Origin: Myotis daubentonii
Lineage: Eukaryota > Chordata > Mammalia > Chiroptera > Vespertilionidae
Length of the DNA: 64,000 nucleotides
Reading direction: 5' to 3'
Assembly (NCBI RefSeq): GCF_963259705.1
Contig: NC_081844.1
Coordinates: 12,881,715 to 12,945,714, forward strand
Shown: piece by piece, positions 51,716 to 62,540 of the stretch
Position numbering within the stretch: position 1 is the stretch's first letter
Layout: every line of letters begins with the position of its first letter
Program-made: the position numbers and the translations under genes
Notes under the pieces: generated by a model
The model's database searches: none
What the model was told of the DNA's origin: nothing
What the model saw: the letters and a program-made list of their open reading frames with translations, nothing else

Positions 51716-53420
51716 TATAGATAATTAGAAAAGCATGTATATGTAAAAAGGGGAAAAATGACACCCTTTATTTCTCTGCAGAGATAACCACTGTTAACTT
51801 TCAAAGTACAGCCATGGATAGACACATATTGAAAATTGCAGTGCCTGTTCTGATGCACAACTAATGATTTTCTGCCATAAGACCAGTGAAAGAGGAGAAG
51901 GAAAGTGGCAAAATTAGCCAAGTCACAGATATGAAGCTAGGCTCCGTAAAACCTGTCGATGCAGGCCTGTGTCCTACACATTAGCAATGATGTTTGCTTT
52001 GCAAAGTTAGCCACAATCAACAAGCTTTCCCCAGGAATTTGAAAATTTATTAGTCTCTGCTTTTCTGTGACAGAAGGTAAACAGAAAACCCATTTTACAG
52101 GAAGGAAAGCCTTAAATCTAAGAGAAACATTGACATCCAAGACAGCTATTGCTAAAAATTACATTTTTTTTTAAAGAAATAGAGATTTTCCATTTGTTTA
52201 TTTTAATAGCTTTTACTGGTTTCTCTTACATCAAAAGTAATACCTGTTCATTGTAGAAAATTTTGAAAATATGTACAAGTAAAAGGAATATTTAAGAATA
52301 TTCTTAATCCCATCAGTCAGAGATATGTATATCATTAAAAGTTTGGATGTAGCCCTGCCCAGGTGGCTCAATTGGTTAGAGCGTCATCCTGTACACCAAA
52401 AGGTTTTGGGTTTGATTCCCAGTCAGGGCACATACCTAAGTTTCCTGTTTGACCCCCAGTCGGGGTGTGTATAAGAGGCAACCAATCAATGTTCCTATCT
52501 CGTATAGATGCTTCTCTTTCTCTCTCCCTCTCCCTCTCTTCCTCTCTCAATATAAACATATCTGTTGATGAAGTTAAAAAAAGTTTGGACATAAATCACA
52601 TCCTGACTTTTGCTCCATATGTTTTTTAAAAAGTGGATTTGACATATATGTTATTATTTAATCTGCTTTATTAGGCATATCTTTCCATGTCATTCAATAT
52701 TCTTGTCCAACATTAGTTTCCATAGTGGTCCGTTTCATGGACCTTATTGATGATCACTTCAGTTATGTCCCACTTTTTCACAAGTATAAAAATGCCCTTG
52801 GATCTAGTTTTTGCACACTTATGATTATTCCCTTGCAGTTAACTTCTAGAAATTAAATTACTGGGCTAAAAATATGCACATTTAAAAACACAAATACCTT
52901 GGTACTTATTGCCAAAGTCCCTCCAGAGAGGTCACTGCCCCTTAGGAAAGGACCTAACTCCCTGTCCTGTTAATTTCTTCTTAATCTTTACCAATTTGAT
53001 AACTGGAAAACAGCTCAGTACTGTTTTAATTTGCATTTGATTATGAATCAGTGTGAACATTTATAAGTCTATGAGGGTCTTTTGGTCATTTTCATTTTTC
53101 GCTCTGTGACTTCCCTTTTGGTCTCCTTTGCCCATTTTTTTTGTTGTTGTGTTTTTCATGTTCTAATTAATTTACAAAAGCTTATTAGCTATTGAGGATT
53201 TAAACACATCTGGTAATTATCACAAATATTTCTGCTAATTTGTCGTTTGCCTTTTCTGTGTGTGAACAGAAGTTTTTTGTCCTGTAGCAAATCTATCTCC
53301 TGCCATTTTATGTGGACTTGAGGGTTGAAAGGATTATGTAAATTATATAACCTTCCTAATTTTTCCACTACCACCTTTATAATTTTGTTTTTGCAAATAA
53401 CTCTTTAATGCACTAAGATT
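51716..53420 (-). mobile_element. Degraded antisense L1
   Basis: 'gcagagataaccactgttaa', 'taaattactgggctaaaaat' and 'aatttgcatttgattatgaa' follow antisense L1 3' sequence. Split by the SINE at 52352; it may also continue left of the Helitron. Confidence 0.55.
52352..52578 (+). mobile_element. Ves SINE with 15-bp target duplication
   Basis: Starts gccctgcccaggtggctcaa. AAAAGTTTGGATGTA at 52337-52351 and AAAAGTTTGGACATA at 52579-52593 (13 of 15) bound it. Confidence 0.93.
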
Positions 53421-54070
53421 TACTTTAGAGTTTAACATGAGGAAGCACTCTAAATTTAGTCTCCAAATGGTAGTGTATGGTTCCCAGGCATTTATTTCCA
53501 CACTAATTTGAAATGTCACCTTTATTAAATTTTAATTCCCATACATATATATACACTCAGGTCTGTTTCTGGACTCTATTTTCTCCAAGGAGTTGTCTAA
53601 CTATATTTATGCTAGTATAACACTTATTTCATTGATGTAGATTTATTATAACTCATAATATGTTAAGATAAATGCCTCCTTACTACTACAAAAATTTTTA
53701 AACAAAACTTTCTGGTTCCTGTAGTGTTGTTTCTTTAAACAGATAAACATAGAAATTATGTTTGTTGACCCTTACAAATTAAAATTCCTTTTAAGATTTT
53801 TATTATATTTGCATTAAATTTAAAACTAATTTGGATATTTAAAAAATATTTTGAGTGGGCATGGTATAGTTCTCTGCTTATTCAACTCTCAACAATTCTT
53901 TTGTGCCATTTAATAAAACTTCAGGTGACTCCCCTTCCACTGAGAGGCAGTCACATTTGATCTAATCAACCCATTTTAAGTTGGATCTGTTATGAGAAAA
54001 GAAATGTTTGTAAAAGTGAGTCATATGTTAAATGGAAATGGAATTGCATTATAATGCAATTATAATTATA

Positions 54071-54098
54071 GAGTGTGTGTGTGCGCGTGTGTGTGTGT
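54071..54098 (+). repeat. (TG)n microsatellite
   Basis: TG run with a GCGC interruption. Confidence 0.85.
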
Positions 54099-55163
54099 CT
54101 AATTCACATTATAACTGCCCCCCTCTGCTGTGGGGTATGAGGGGAGGTTCTCCATTGCAGACATAGAGGTCAAGGCGCCATTTTGGAGCCTGCATGGATC
54201 CCACAGTATGGCAGGGATGGGACTGTGGTCAGAGTCAGGGCCTCTTGAGTCTCAGTTTTTCTCCGGCCTCTAATTCTGTGCCTCACAGAAAGGAGAGCGG
54301 TTCCCTCTCTTCCTTGCTCCTACACACATTTTATTGTTGCTAAAAACAAGATGAGAAGAGGAGATTTTGCTTGGAACTATGACTAGGACTCACTCCCAGT
54401 GCTTAATCCTATACCCTACCCTCCGACACCAGGGTAGCCCCATCTCTTCTTCATTTGCATCTTTAAGTATTACATGAGATTCTTCTGGGACTTTGTCTTC
54501 TTTTCCAGCTTTTTTTAAAAAAAAAAATCATATTACTGAGGAAAGACAGAGGTATACCCAGATGCTTCCTTCTGCATAGCTCTTTAAATCAGGGCTACCT
54601 AACGATAAACAGTTTTTAGAGAAATCATTTTTAGTGAAAACTTGGTATGCAGTGTGACTATAAAAAACATATTGGGGATATGCTGTATGACTGCATTATA
54701 CTACATGCAAATGTGTGAACGTAGACTAAAGCAAATCTTTATAATGAGAGAGGGGAAAGTGATACGGAGTCTTACATAGGACATCAGAACATTTGACCTT
54801 CAATTCACCTTATACTTGTTCTTCGAACCATAAGTCACACTCATGTCCTTACTTTCAAAATTTAATTGTGGAGAGGCTGGGCCACTGAAGATCCGAAGCA
54901 GAAGTTAGCACTGTCAGCTTTAATTGTGGGCTTTGCTATGGGGTTTTCTAGTAATTCTTTTACCAAGTTATGTGATTTTGACAGTTCAGAATTCTGGAGA
55001 GGATGCTAAAAGGAGTCCATGAATCTTGGCCTTCTATTATAAGATGCTATATCGAACAATTTGACCCATGTGAATTTCAGTTTACCCCTTTCTTGAGCAA
55101 GTTACACATAGAAGATAAAATCAGGACTACCTAGGGACAAGCAGCTTTAGATAAATCATTAAT

Positions 55164-55362
55164 CTGGCCAGTGTGGCTTCGTTGGTTGGAGCGTTGTCCC
55201 ATACTCTGAAAGGTCATGGGTTCAATTACTGGTCAGGGCAAATACCCAGGTTGGGTGTGTACAGGACCGATATTTCTCTCTCACATCAATGTTTTTCTCT
55301 TTCCTCCCTTCCTCTCTATCTAAAATCAATAAAAAGATATTCTTGGGTGAGGATATTTAAAA
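55164..55362 (+). mobile_element. Ves SINE
   Basis: Starts ctggccagtgtggcttcgtt; ends 'ctaaaatcaataaaaagata' and 'ttgggtgagga'. Confidence 0.9.
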
Positions 55363-55799
55363 AATTATCTTCTTGTGTGATGTAACTTGGAGTATCTGAC
55401 ATTAAGAGGTGGGGCACTTTATTGTGTAAATTGCCTTTATTTTATTTTTTGAAGTTACAACACTTAGCTTTTGGCTTCCTTTAAGTGATTTTAACATTAA
55501 TATTGGTGTTTTTCCTTCACATTACATCAGAGGAGGCTGACTCACAGCTTTATTTCCCAGGAGCTCTGCAAGTAGAGGGAGAGGGAAGTAATCTCCTAAA
55601 TGTTAATAAACTTTTACATTTAATGAGGAAGTGGCCCATAGAGATGTCACTCTTTGAGAAGATGTTACCCCATACCTCAAAACTCAGGAGCCCTGAGAAT
55701 TGCCAGGGAAGTAGATAGCTCCCAGACAGGACTTATTTTAGGGAGAAAAAGAGGTTTCCATTCTTGAGTAGAACTGGTGATTTTTCGGATCTTGGTCTC

Positions 55800-56060
55800 A
55801 GTCTCCTCTTGTTGAGCTTCTACTCATGAATTAAGACCTATCATAACAGCACATCCTGCTGATGCCTTCCTGACTCTCCCAGGCAGAGGGGCACTCTACC
55901 CGCTAGGTCAGCTTAGCTGTGTATGTTCCTCCAATTAAATTATCACCCTCTTGGTTGTTCTCCTTGTCTATTGCTCAGGGCAGGGACATTGTCACATTCA
56001 ACATTTTTAAATCCCTGGAATCTGGAACGATACCTGGAATGAATTAGTCATTTCTCAATA
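55800..56060 (+). mobile_element. Possible L2 relic
   Basis: 'gatgccttcctgactctccc' and 'attgctcagggcagggacat' resemble L2 3' sequence. It ends about 80 bp before exon 15. Confidence 0.4.
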
Positions 56061-56141
56061 ACTGTGTAGGGTTATATGCACTGAAGAAAACTTCTCCATA
56101 TGTCTCTCTCTCTAAAAGAAGATTGTGCATTTGCTTTCCAG

Positions 56142-56309
56142 TCATGTCATCAAGCCCCACTGTTGGATCTTCCAGCACGTCTTCCATCCTCCCATTTTCC
56201 TCTTCAGTTTTTCCTGCTGTCAAACAGAAGAGTGCCTTTGCCCCTGTCATCAGGCCCCAAGGCTCCCCTTCGCCCGCCTGCTCCAGTGGCAATGGAAATG
56301 GATTCAGAG
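56142..56309 (+). CDS. EBF2: EBF2 exon 15 (C-terminal transactivation domain)
   Basis: The exon is 168 nt, residues 510-565. It starts by completing an Ile codon, then [20 protein letters not shown], the family-wide [14 protein letters not shown] block, and NGNGFR. The [13 protein letters not shown] stretch replaces the GIFSFSPAN of EBF1 and EBF3 and is a good EBF2 marker. Acceptor tgctttccag, donor AGAG|gtaagc, phase 1. Confidence 0.96.
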
Positions 56310-57178
56310 GTAAGCCAAGGCCCCATGCTGGGAGTAAGTATGGTACATGTGCCACAGGCCAGCAGAGTAAGAGCAAACTGCACGGCCTTATGCTGTATCT
56401 CTAGCCAATTTACTTACAAAGAGATGCTTTGTTGTTTTCATGGTGGTACATGAATGGCTTTACACCTGGGATAGTACTCCATTCAAGAGCAAGATGGGGG
56501 AAAACAGAAGTTGAACAACTTTGCATGATCACAGAATTAACTGGTGGAGCCAAACATACCCTCCAGGGGTGCCTGGACTCCCCACACCTTGGCTTTTCAC
56601 TATTTCCTAGTAGGGGTCTGATCACCAGGTTGGATGCTACATGGTGATGACCACTTACCTACTTGTCTAACCATCTGCAGTGCATACACATTCCCTTGGC
56701 ACAAATGCACAGACTCCCTCAGGAGCACCAGCCAGGTCGGAGAGTTCTGGCTATGTGCTAGTCAAATTGATAGCAGGTGCCTGATTGGGGTGGTGTAGAG
56801 AAGGAAGAAAAAAAGATACTGTGTCTAAGAACAAAAACTGATCACCCATCAAACCCATTTTGAGCAATGTCTTAAAATCTAATATGACATGACGTAACAC
56901 AAATGTGATGAGTACATGAGAATCTAATCATCTCAGTGTGAATGGGAGGCAGCTGACGGCAAAGAACAAATTGGAAACTGCTGAATGTTGTGGATCCTGA
57001 TGACTCACATTATTTTTAGGCTGTTCCCCATGTCTTGACATCAAAACATGCATGACCAGCAGTGTTGAATGAAACCAAAGCAGGCAGAGGTTTGGTTAAC
57101 CCTTCGTGGATCAAGGCCTCTGCAGTCAGTAGAGCCTTGGATGACCTGTGCTATCCCTGGGACGGCATCTGCCTAGGG

Positions 57179-57390
57179 CAGTGGTTCTCAACCTTCTGGC
57201 CCTTTAAATACAATTCCTCATGTTGTGACCCAACCATAAAATTATTTTTGTTGCTACTTCATAACTCTAATGTTGCTACTGTTATGAATCGTAATGTAAA
57301 TATCTGATATGCAGGATGGTCTTAGGTGACCCCTGTGAAAGGGTCGTTCGACCGCCGAAGGGGTCGCGACCCACAGGTTGAGAACCACTG
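57179..57390 (+). mobile_element. SPIN-type hAT element with perfect 8-bp target duplication
   Basis: Starts CAGTGGTTCTCAACCTTCTG and ends CACAGGTTGAGAACCACTG; carries 'gtgaaagggtcgttcgacc', a SPIN hallmark. Target duplication GCCTAGGG at 57171-57178 and 57391-57398. Internally deleted, no transposase. Confidence 0.93.
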
Positions 57391-57689
57391 GCCTAGGGGC
57401 TTTATGATTGTGAATGGCTTCCTGATCTTTTGGGGACACCTGCAAGGTTTCATCGGGGGCTGTGTTTGAGCAGGGCTCTGGAAGGTGTGTTAGGTTTCTC
57501 TCCCTTCCTACCATCAGAGGCGATGGTGTCTATTCGAAGTGAAGTGACTTAACAGAGAAACTGTCAAATGAGAACTAAAAGCCCAGCACTTACAAGAGTT
57601 CCTGAAAATTCTTTTTCTTCTAATTAGAAAAAGCCATTGCACCTACATGCCACCTAACATGTGAGTAGTTGGAAACATCTGTATATTTG

Positions 57690-57856
57690 AGGGAAATATA
57701 TATATATATATTATTTTATTTTATTTTATTGATGTCTGTAGCCAAACTTATCCCTGAGTCCCAGCAGAGGGGATCAGGGCCCATGCACCACAGTGTTTCT
57801 GTGGAAGCCTTCTGGGCCAGTGCGTGCCATGGTGGGCAGGCACCGAATTTGATACG

Positions 57857-57902
<46 letters not shown>
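57690..57902 (+). repeat. Unit bounded by TA microsatellites
   Basis: A short TA run (57697-57711) plus TTTTA repeats, 130 bp of unique sequence, then a TA run from 57860 to 57902. I do not recognise the unique part. Confidence 0.7.
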
Positions 57903-57905
<3 letters not shown>

Positions 57906-58741
57906 AGATGTCTGATTCATAGAGAAACAGGCTCATCTTATAGCTAATTGTCTCCACATACCCATCTTTTATCAAAGTCGTGGTTTCCACCCCATTGCTA
58001 GGGGACGTGTTCAGAACCTTTTCCATGATGGCTTTGTCTTCAGACTGGGACATGACAACAATTGCTGAATATTTGCTGTATCTTCCCCTTCTCCACGGCC
58101 ACTCCAGTGATGATGTCTCCCCTTTCCATGTTCTCTGATTTTAGTCATGTCCCTTAAACCAAGTGGGGGCCACACAGGTCTCATTGGGGAAGTGTAGTGT
58201 GAGAGGCTCAAGAAAAGCTAAGGAGGACTGCAGGTGTGGGGGAAGATGGAGGGATGTGGTCCTTTCCTCCTTCCAGGCAACTCTTGCAAAAATTTTCAGT
58301 TTCACTTTGAGGGGGGAAAGTATAACTTGATTTCCCCTTGCCACCCTGCCCGCCCCCTCCTCTCTCACAAACCATAGAGTTGGGGAAGTAGAGCTGGTTG
58401 TCTCAGATATTCTGGATCTGTCCTGTCCAGGGAGGCCCACCTGTGTGGCCCACCCAACTCTTAGCTCGAAGTCAAGATGAATTTTTCACTGGCTCCCATG
58501 TCCTGGGATCCCCTCCCTGCCTATGGGTGTATATCCAAGGCTCCCTGTGGTGTTACCCAGTCAGGGCTGAGTTGGCTCAAAGAGTTGGAAAAGTTTGTGT
58601 GGGTCTTAGGGAGGCTTTCCTGTTGGGACAACGGCCACAAAATAGCCAGAAGACCCTCTCTAGGGTCTTCAGCTGTGTGAGCTGCTTCTCACCACAGGTT
58701 AGAATGCTTAGGCTGAGAGAGTGGCTGAGGTGCACATTCTT

Positions 58742-58890
58742 TTTTGTAAAAATATTTTTATTGAATTTATTGGGGTTACTTTGGTCAATAAAATTATATA
58801 GGTTTCAAGTGTACAATTCTATAGTACATGGTCTGTATATGGTATTGTGTGAGCTGCACAATCTTGATCCTGTCTTTAGGAGTGACAATT
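58742..58890 (-). mobile_element. L1 3' end relic
   Basis: 'tttattggggttactttggt' and 'ggtttcaagtgtacaattct' are antisense L1 3' UTR sequence. Confidence 0.6.
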
Positions 58891-59159
58891 TAGTTGGTTA
58901 CATGTAGGCACAGGCTTTGGGCTCTGGTTTCATTTCTATAGAATTACAAGGAGGTCTTTAGCCTCTTATGGATTCTACAATTTCCTCCAAAATTTTCTGG
59001 TGATTTGAACCTTAGAAGAAGGAGGAGGGCAGGGAGGGAAGGAGAAGAGAAGCACTTAAATTAGGATTGTAGACATTAGTAAAAATTATGAAAATAGAAA
59101 GTAATGTGTGGAGAAATAAAAGAGAATGCTGAGGAGAACCTCAGGGGATATCAGCCATT

Positions 59160-59340
59160 GGAAGAACACTAGACTTTATCAGAGTTCTAGCTCAGCTCTC
59201 TTCCAGGCTATGTGATTCTGTACAAAATCATCATCATCTGAGAGCCTCAGTTCTTAGGCTGTTAAATAGAAAAGCTCAAAGCTATCTACAAGGGTTGTTG
59301 TGAAGTGATCTGTGTAAAGATCAGGAATGGTAAGGGAAAT
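59160..59340 (+). mobile_element. MIR SINE
   Basis: 'tgagagcctcagttcttagg' and 'aagggttgttgtgaagtgat' follow sense MIR. Confidence 0.6.
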
Positions 59341-59689
59341 TTCACACAGACCAGCAGAGAGAAGGCTGGGATTGACAAAGGATGCCTTTCAGAGGCCTTG
59401 ACCCCCCCCACTCTTTCTCATGTTGGAGCCAGTGAGAAGCTCAAGGCTCAACATTACAATGTCCATTGATGCGGACAAGGTTAAAACCAAGCTGACATTG
59501 AATGTACTACCCATAGTCACCAAAGGAAGGAATCCGGGATTGCAAGGACACTTCATATCTTCAGAGACAGATGGTGGGAGAGTGAAAATAGGTCTAAGGT
59601 GGTTGGGCAATCACAGGCTGATGGAAAGGCTCTTCTCTAGCTTGTAAGATGAGATGCTCTTAATCATCTGCAGAGGACGTGTGCAACTA

Positions 59690-59900
59690 ATGCCCTCTAA
59701 TACTTGCTGACCTTCACTGAGCACCGCTGAGTACCCACATGCAAGACACTGAACCAAACACTTCACATGAATTGTCTTGTTCAAGCCTCCCATGTGACCC
59801 AAAGGGGGAGGCCACACCATTACCACCATGTTCAGTTAAGTAGCTGCCCAAGCCACATAGCAAGTGACCGATGACTCTACCTAGACATTTTGACTCCAGA
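59690..59900 (-). mobile_element. MIR SINE
   Basis: 'actgaaccaaacacttcaca', 'tcaagcctcccatgtgaccc' and 'gcccaagccacatagcaagt' follow antisense MIR. Confidence 0.65.
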
Positions 59901-60779
59901 ACTGGTGCTCAGACAGCCCACTGTCTCTCTGGGGATAAGAGTAGTGCAATTCCTCTCTCACCTTTCACCCATGCCTATTCCTCACCTGGACCAAAGAGGG
60001 ATTATTGCTTTCCCATGAAATGCCAAAGGTCAAAAAATTGGACAACATGCCATTAAGCCGTTTCCCTCCTCCCCCACGAAAATGCTTACTTTTTTCTCCA
60101 ATTAACTTCTGCTTTCTGTCTATTGGCTATGGTTTCTACCAGCAAACAGTCAGGGTCACCATGCAGCAGAGATCTAGCCCACCAATGCCCAACATGAGAC
60201 TAGGAAGAGGAAAAATATGTAAAGTCTGCTGTTGTTCTGGCAAGCAGTGGAGCTGGTTCTTTGAGCGACTCTGCCCTTTCAGTAAGCTTTGTAGGTAACT
60301 CTCTGAGGACCTAGAAAAAGGAAGGGGCTGATGAGTTTTGAGTGCAATAGACAAGTTCAAGTTGAAAACTTGAGCCAGATTCCCTCTACCAGAGAGTTGT
60401 ACATGTAGTGTCATTGTCCCACCCTCCACCTCATCTCTCAGGCATTTACAGTTGATGAGTACAGAGTGTCAAGATAATATTATGCACTAGGCACCTGATT
60501 CATTTTCCAGCTCCCTCCAGGAAAAAAAAATAAAATAAGAAAACCTCCTACACTCTAGGATAATTACCAAGGTTGCTGTGTCTCCAAATCATCAGGGAGT
60601 GTCCAGAATTGAACTGCCTTTATTGAAAAGTTACATTGATTCGATATATAGTAATACAGGCAAAAATAATTAAGGTTTTGCTAGCTGTGTAAGACCTTAA
60701 TCCAGATCTCACAAGCATTCAATAAAGGCTGTACGGGCAGGGAAATATACGGCTGACAATTTTGCCCAAGAAGACTAGC

Positions 60780-60895
60780 TGGTATGAGAGGAGGCGCAGA
60801 AGGAGAGGGAGGAAGAGAGGGAGGAGTGGAGACAGAGAAGGGGGAGTAGGAACAGAAAGGGGAAGAGGATGAGATGGAGGAGAGAAGTGTATTGG
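60780..60895 (+). repeat. GA-rich purine tract
   Basis: Over 100 bp of almost pure purine on the + strand; a diverged simple repeat. Confidence 0.75.
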
Positions 60896-61893
60896 GGAAA
60901 GCAAGAAGAATTTTGTCAATTTGCTTATAAGCTCAGTAAGCACCACTCAGCAAAATGCTTCTATGCTAATTGATAAGCCCTAGAAGAGATATAGACAATA
61001 TAGCTAAAGGATCAAATCCTAGATACAGTTTGAAGATTTAATGCAAGAAAATGATTCTGCCAGTTTCTAAGATTGCGAAAAATCTATGGGTTTATCACCT
61101 GAAAGCCAAGGCCAGAGGGGTGCATCTCTGTGTGACTTTTCTACACTGTGTTGATGCTGCTTTATTTCCCACCTCAAGGGAAAAGCTTGGACCTGATGCC
61201 ACCCAGACAGGCTGTCCACATCCTCTTGACTACATGGAGGAGACATTGCACACTGTGCTTGGGCGGGGGATGAAGGGTGGAGGTTGGAGTGACTCCCAAA
61301 TTAGGAACTAAATTAAGTCCTCTATTCCAGTGGATCAGCATTTATTAGTGACTGAGCATCACAGGGCAGCACCAGCGAGCACCAAAGGAAGATGAGCTCA
61401 TTAGGGGAAAAGCTAATCAAATTTCAGGTAGAATGGGTAGAAACCTAGGATGGATAGGAAGTCTGACTTGTTATAAATGATGCCTCGTAAGTAACTCAGT
61501 AGATTCAGCCCCTGGAGCATTCTCTCCTGTTCCAACTAAGTGGGTCTGGAACTGTATAATCTAGAAATTATTTTAGTCTAATAATGAAAAATATGTCATA
61601 CATATAGTACAATTTAGTTTACATGTTTATATCCACCATGTCATGTACACAACCCATTAATATAAAAGAAAACATAACTCTTGGCCTCCCAAGCAAAACT
61701 TCAACAAGCTTTCCTTGTACTTAGTGATCAGGAAGGTTTTGGGACCTCTGTAGGCTTTCGGCTAGACCAAACCTGATACCATCTCTCTGGATTGTATCAG
61801 ACCTGTCAGTCCCATCGCCTGCCCCCTCTCTGGGTTATAGCCTTCAATGTAAAAACCTCAGAGACTCATTCCTGTGTCCTTCTTTCCTTGCAG

Positions 61894-61925
61894 CCATGAC
61901 CGGACTTGTCGTGCCCCCGATGTAA
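61894..61925 (+). CDS. EBF2: EBF2 exon 16, last codons and stop
   Basis: Two bases complete an Ala codon, then nine codons read MTGLVVPPM followed by TAA at 61923-61925. The short tail ending in VPPM is shared by all vertebrate EBF proteins and closes the 575-residue frame. Acceptor tttccttgcag. The exon continues as the 3' UTR. Confidence 0.97.
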
Positions 61926-62540
61926 AGAAGAGGAAGAGCTGCTTTCTTATAGCACAAAACTACTTACTCTGATGGACCAACAATGAAGAAAGCACTATTA
62001 GGTCTTTGGGGAGAGTTGTGCCCCCCAAATGAACGGATGGACAGATTTGGGTATACGAGGAGCTGCTTGTTACCTGGTCTCTCCTTCCTTGTGTAGCTCT
62101 GATGGTGGCTATACAAACTGACCCTCTTGGGGACAAGGACAAAAGATGTCATTGACGTAGTCAGTGCTAAAAGCAGAAATGCAATTCTTTGTTATGAACA
62201 TTATAAGACCACCTTCCTATGTTTGTAAAATATTTAAAAAAAATTGGCAAACAATTCAAGCTTAATATTTTGGATACTATTTGTTTTTCTTTGTAGGAAA
62301 AAAAAGTTGAAAGTTTCTATTTTCTATGAAGCCTTTCAGATACCAATTTAGTTTATGCAGAAAAAAAAACTGAACAAAACAGGGTACCAGCATGGAAGAC
62401 TTTCTTAAAATGAAACCCGAATTGAATGACATGTTGTTGTATGTGTGTTTGCTTATAGTTTAATCTCTTTAAAAAAAGGGAAAAATTTAAAATGTTTTAC
62501 AATTATTTAAATAAATAAACGTGTAACTTATTGTAAGTAG
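61926..62540 (+). other. EBF2: EBF2 3' UTR (at least the proximal form)
   Basis: Sequence after the stop codon is unique, increasingly A/T-rich and free of recognised repeats. It contains overlapping polyadenylation hexamers near 62510-62519, followed by a modest GT-rich stretch. The end point is an estimate; a longer UTR reaching further into the flank cannot be excluded. Confidence 0.7.
62510..62519 (+). terminator. EBF2: Overlapping polyadenylation signals
   Basis: AATAAA occurs at 62510-62515 and again at 62514-62519, about 590 bp after the stop codon, with GTGTAACTTATTGTAAGT just downstream as a possible GU-rich element. This is the best poly(A) signal in the window after the EBF2 stop. 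Usage is inferred. Confidence 0.6.

Larger units (their letters stand above)
45304..56141 (+). other. EBF2: EBF2 intron 14 (10.8 kb)
   Basis: Contains two hAT-type elements, Ves SINEs, a 1.3 kb Helitron and a long degraded antisense L1. Stretches 46460-47530, 48640-49740 and 53430-55150 hold no feature I can name. Confidence 0.85.
56310..61893 (+). other. EBF2: EBF2 intron 15 (5.6 kb)
   Basis: Contains a SPIN copy, a TA-bounded unit, an antisense L1 end, MIR relics and a purine-rich tract. Stretches 56310-57170, 57910-58740, 59910-60770 and 60900-61893 show nothing recognisable. Confidence 0.85.

Noticed and set aside
58398..58907. 169-codon open frame on the + strand
   Set aside because: Runs into an antisense L1 end; no recognisable protein family and no splice evidence.
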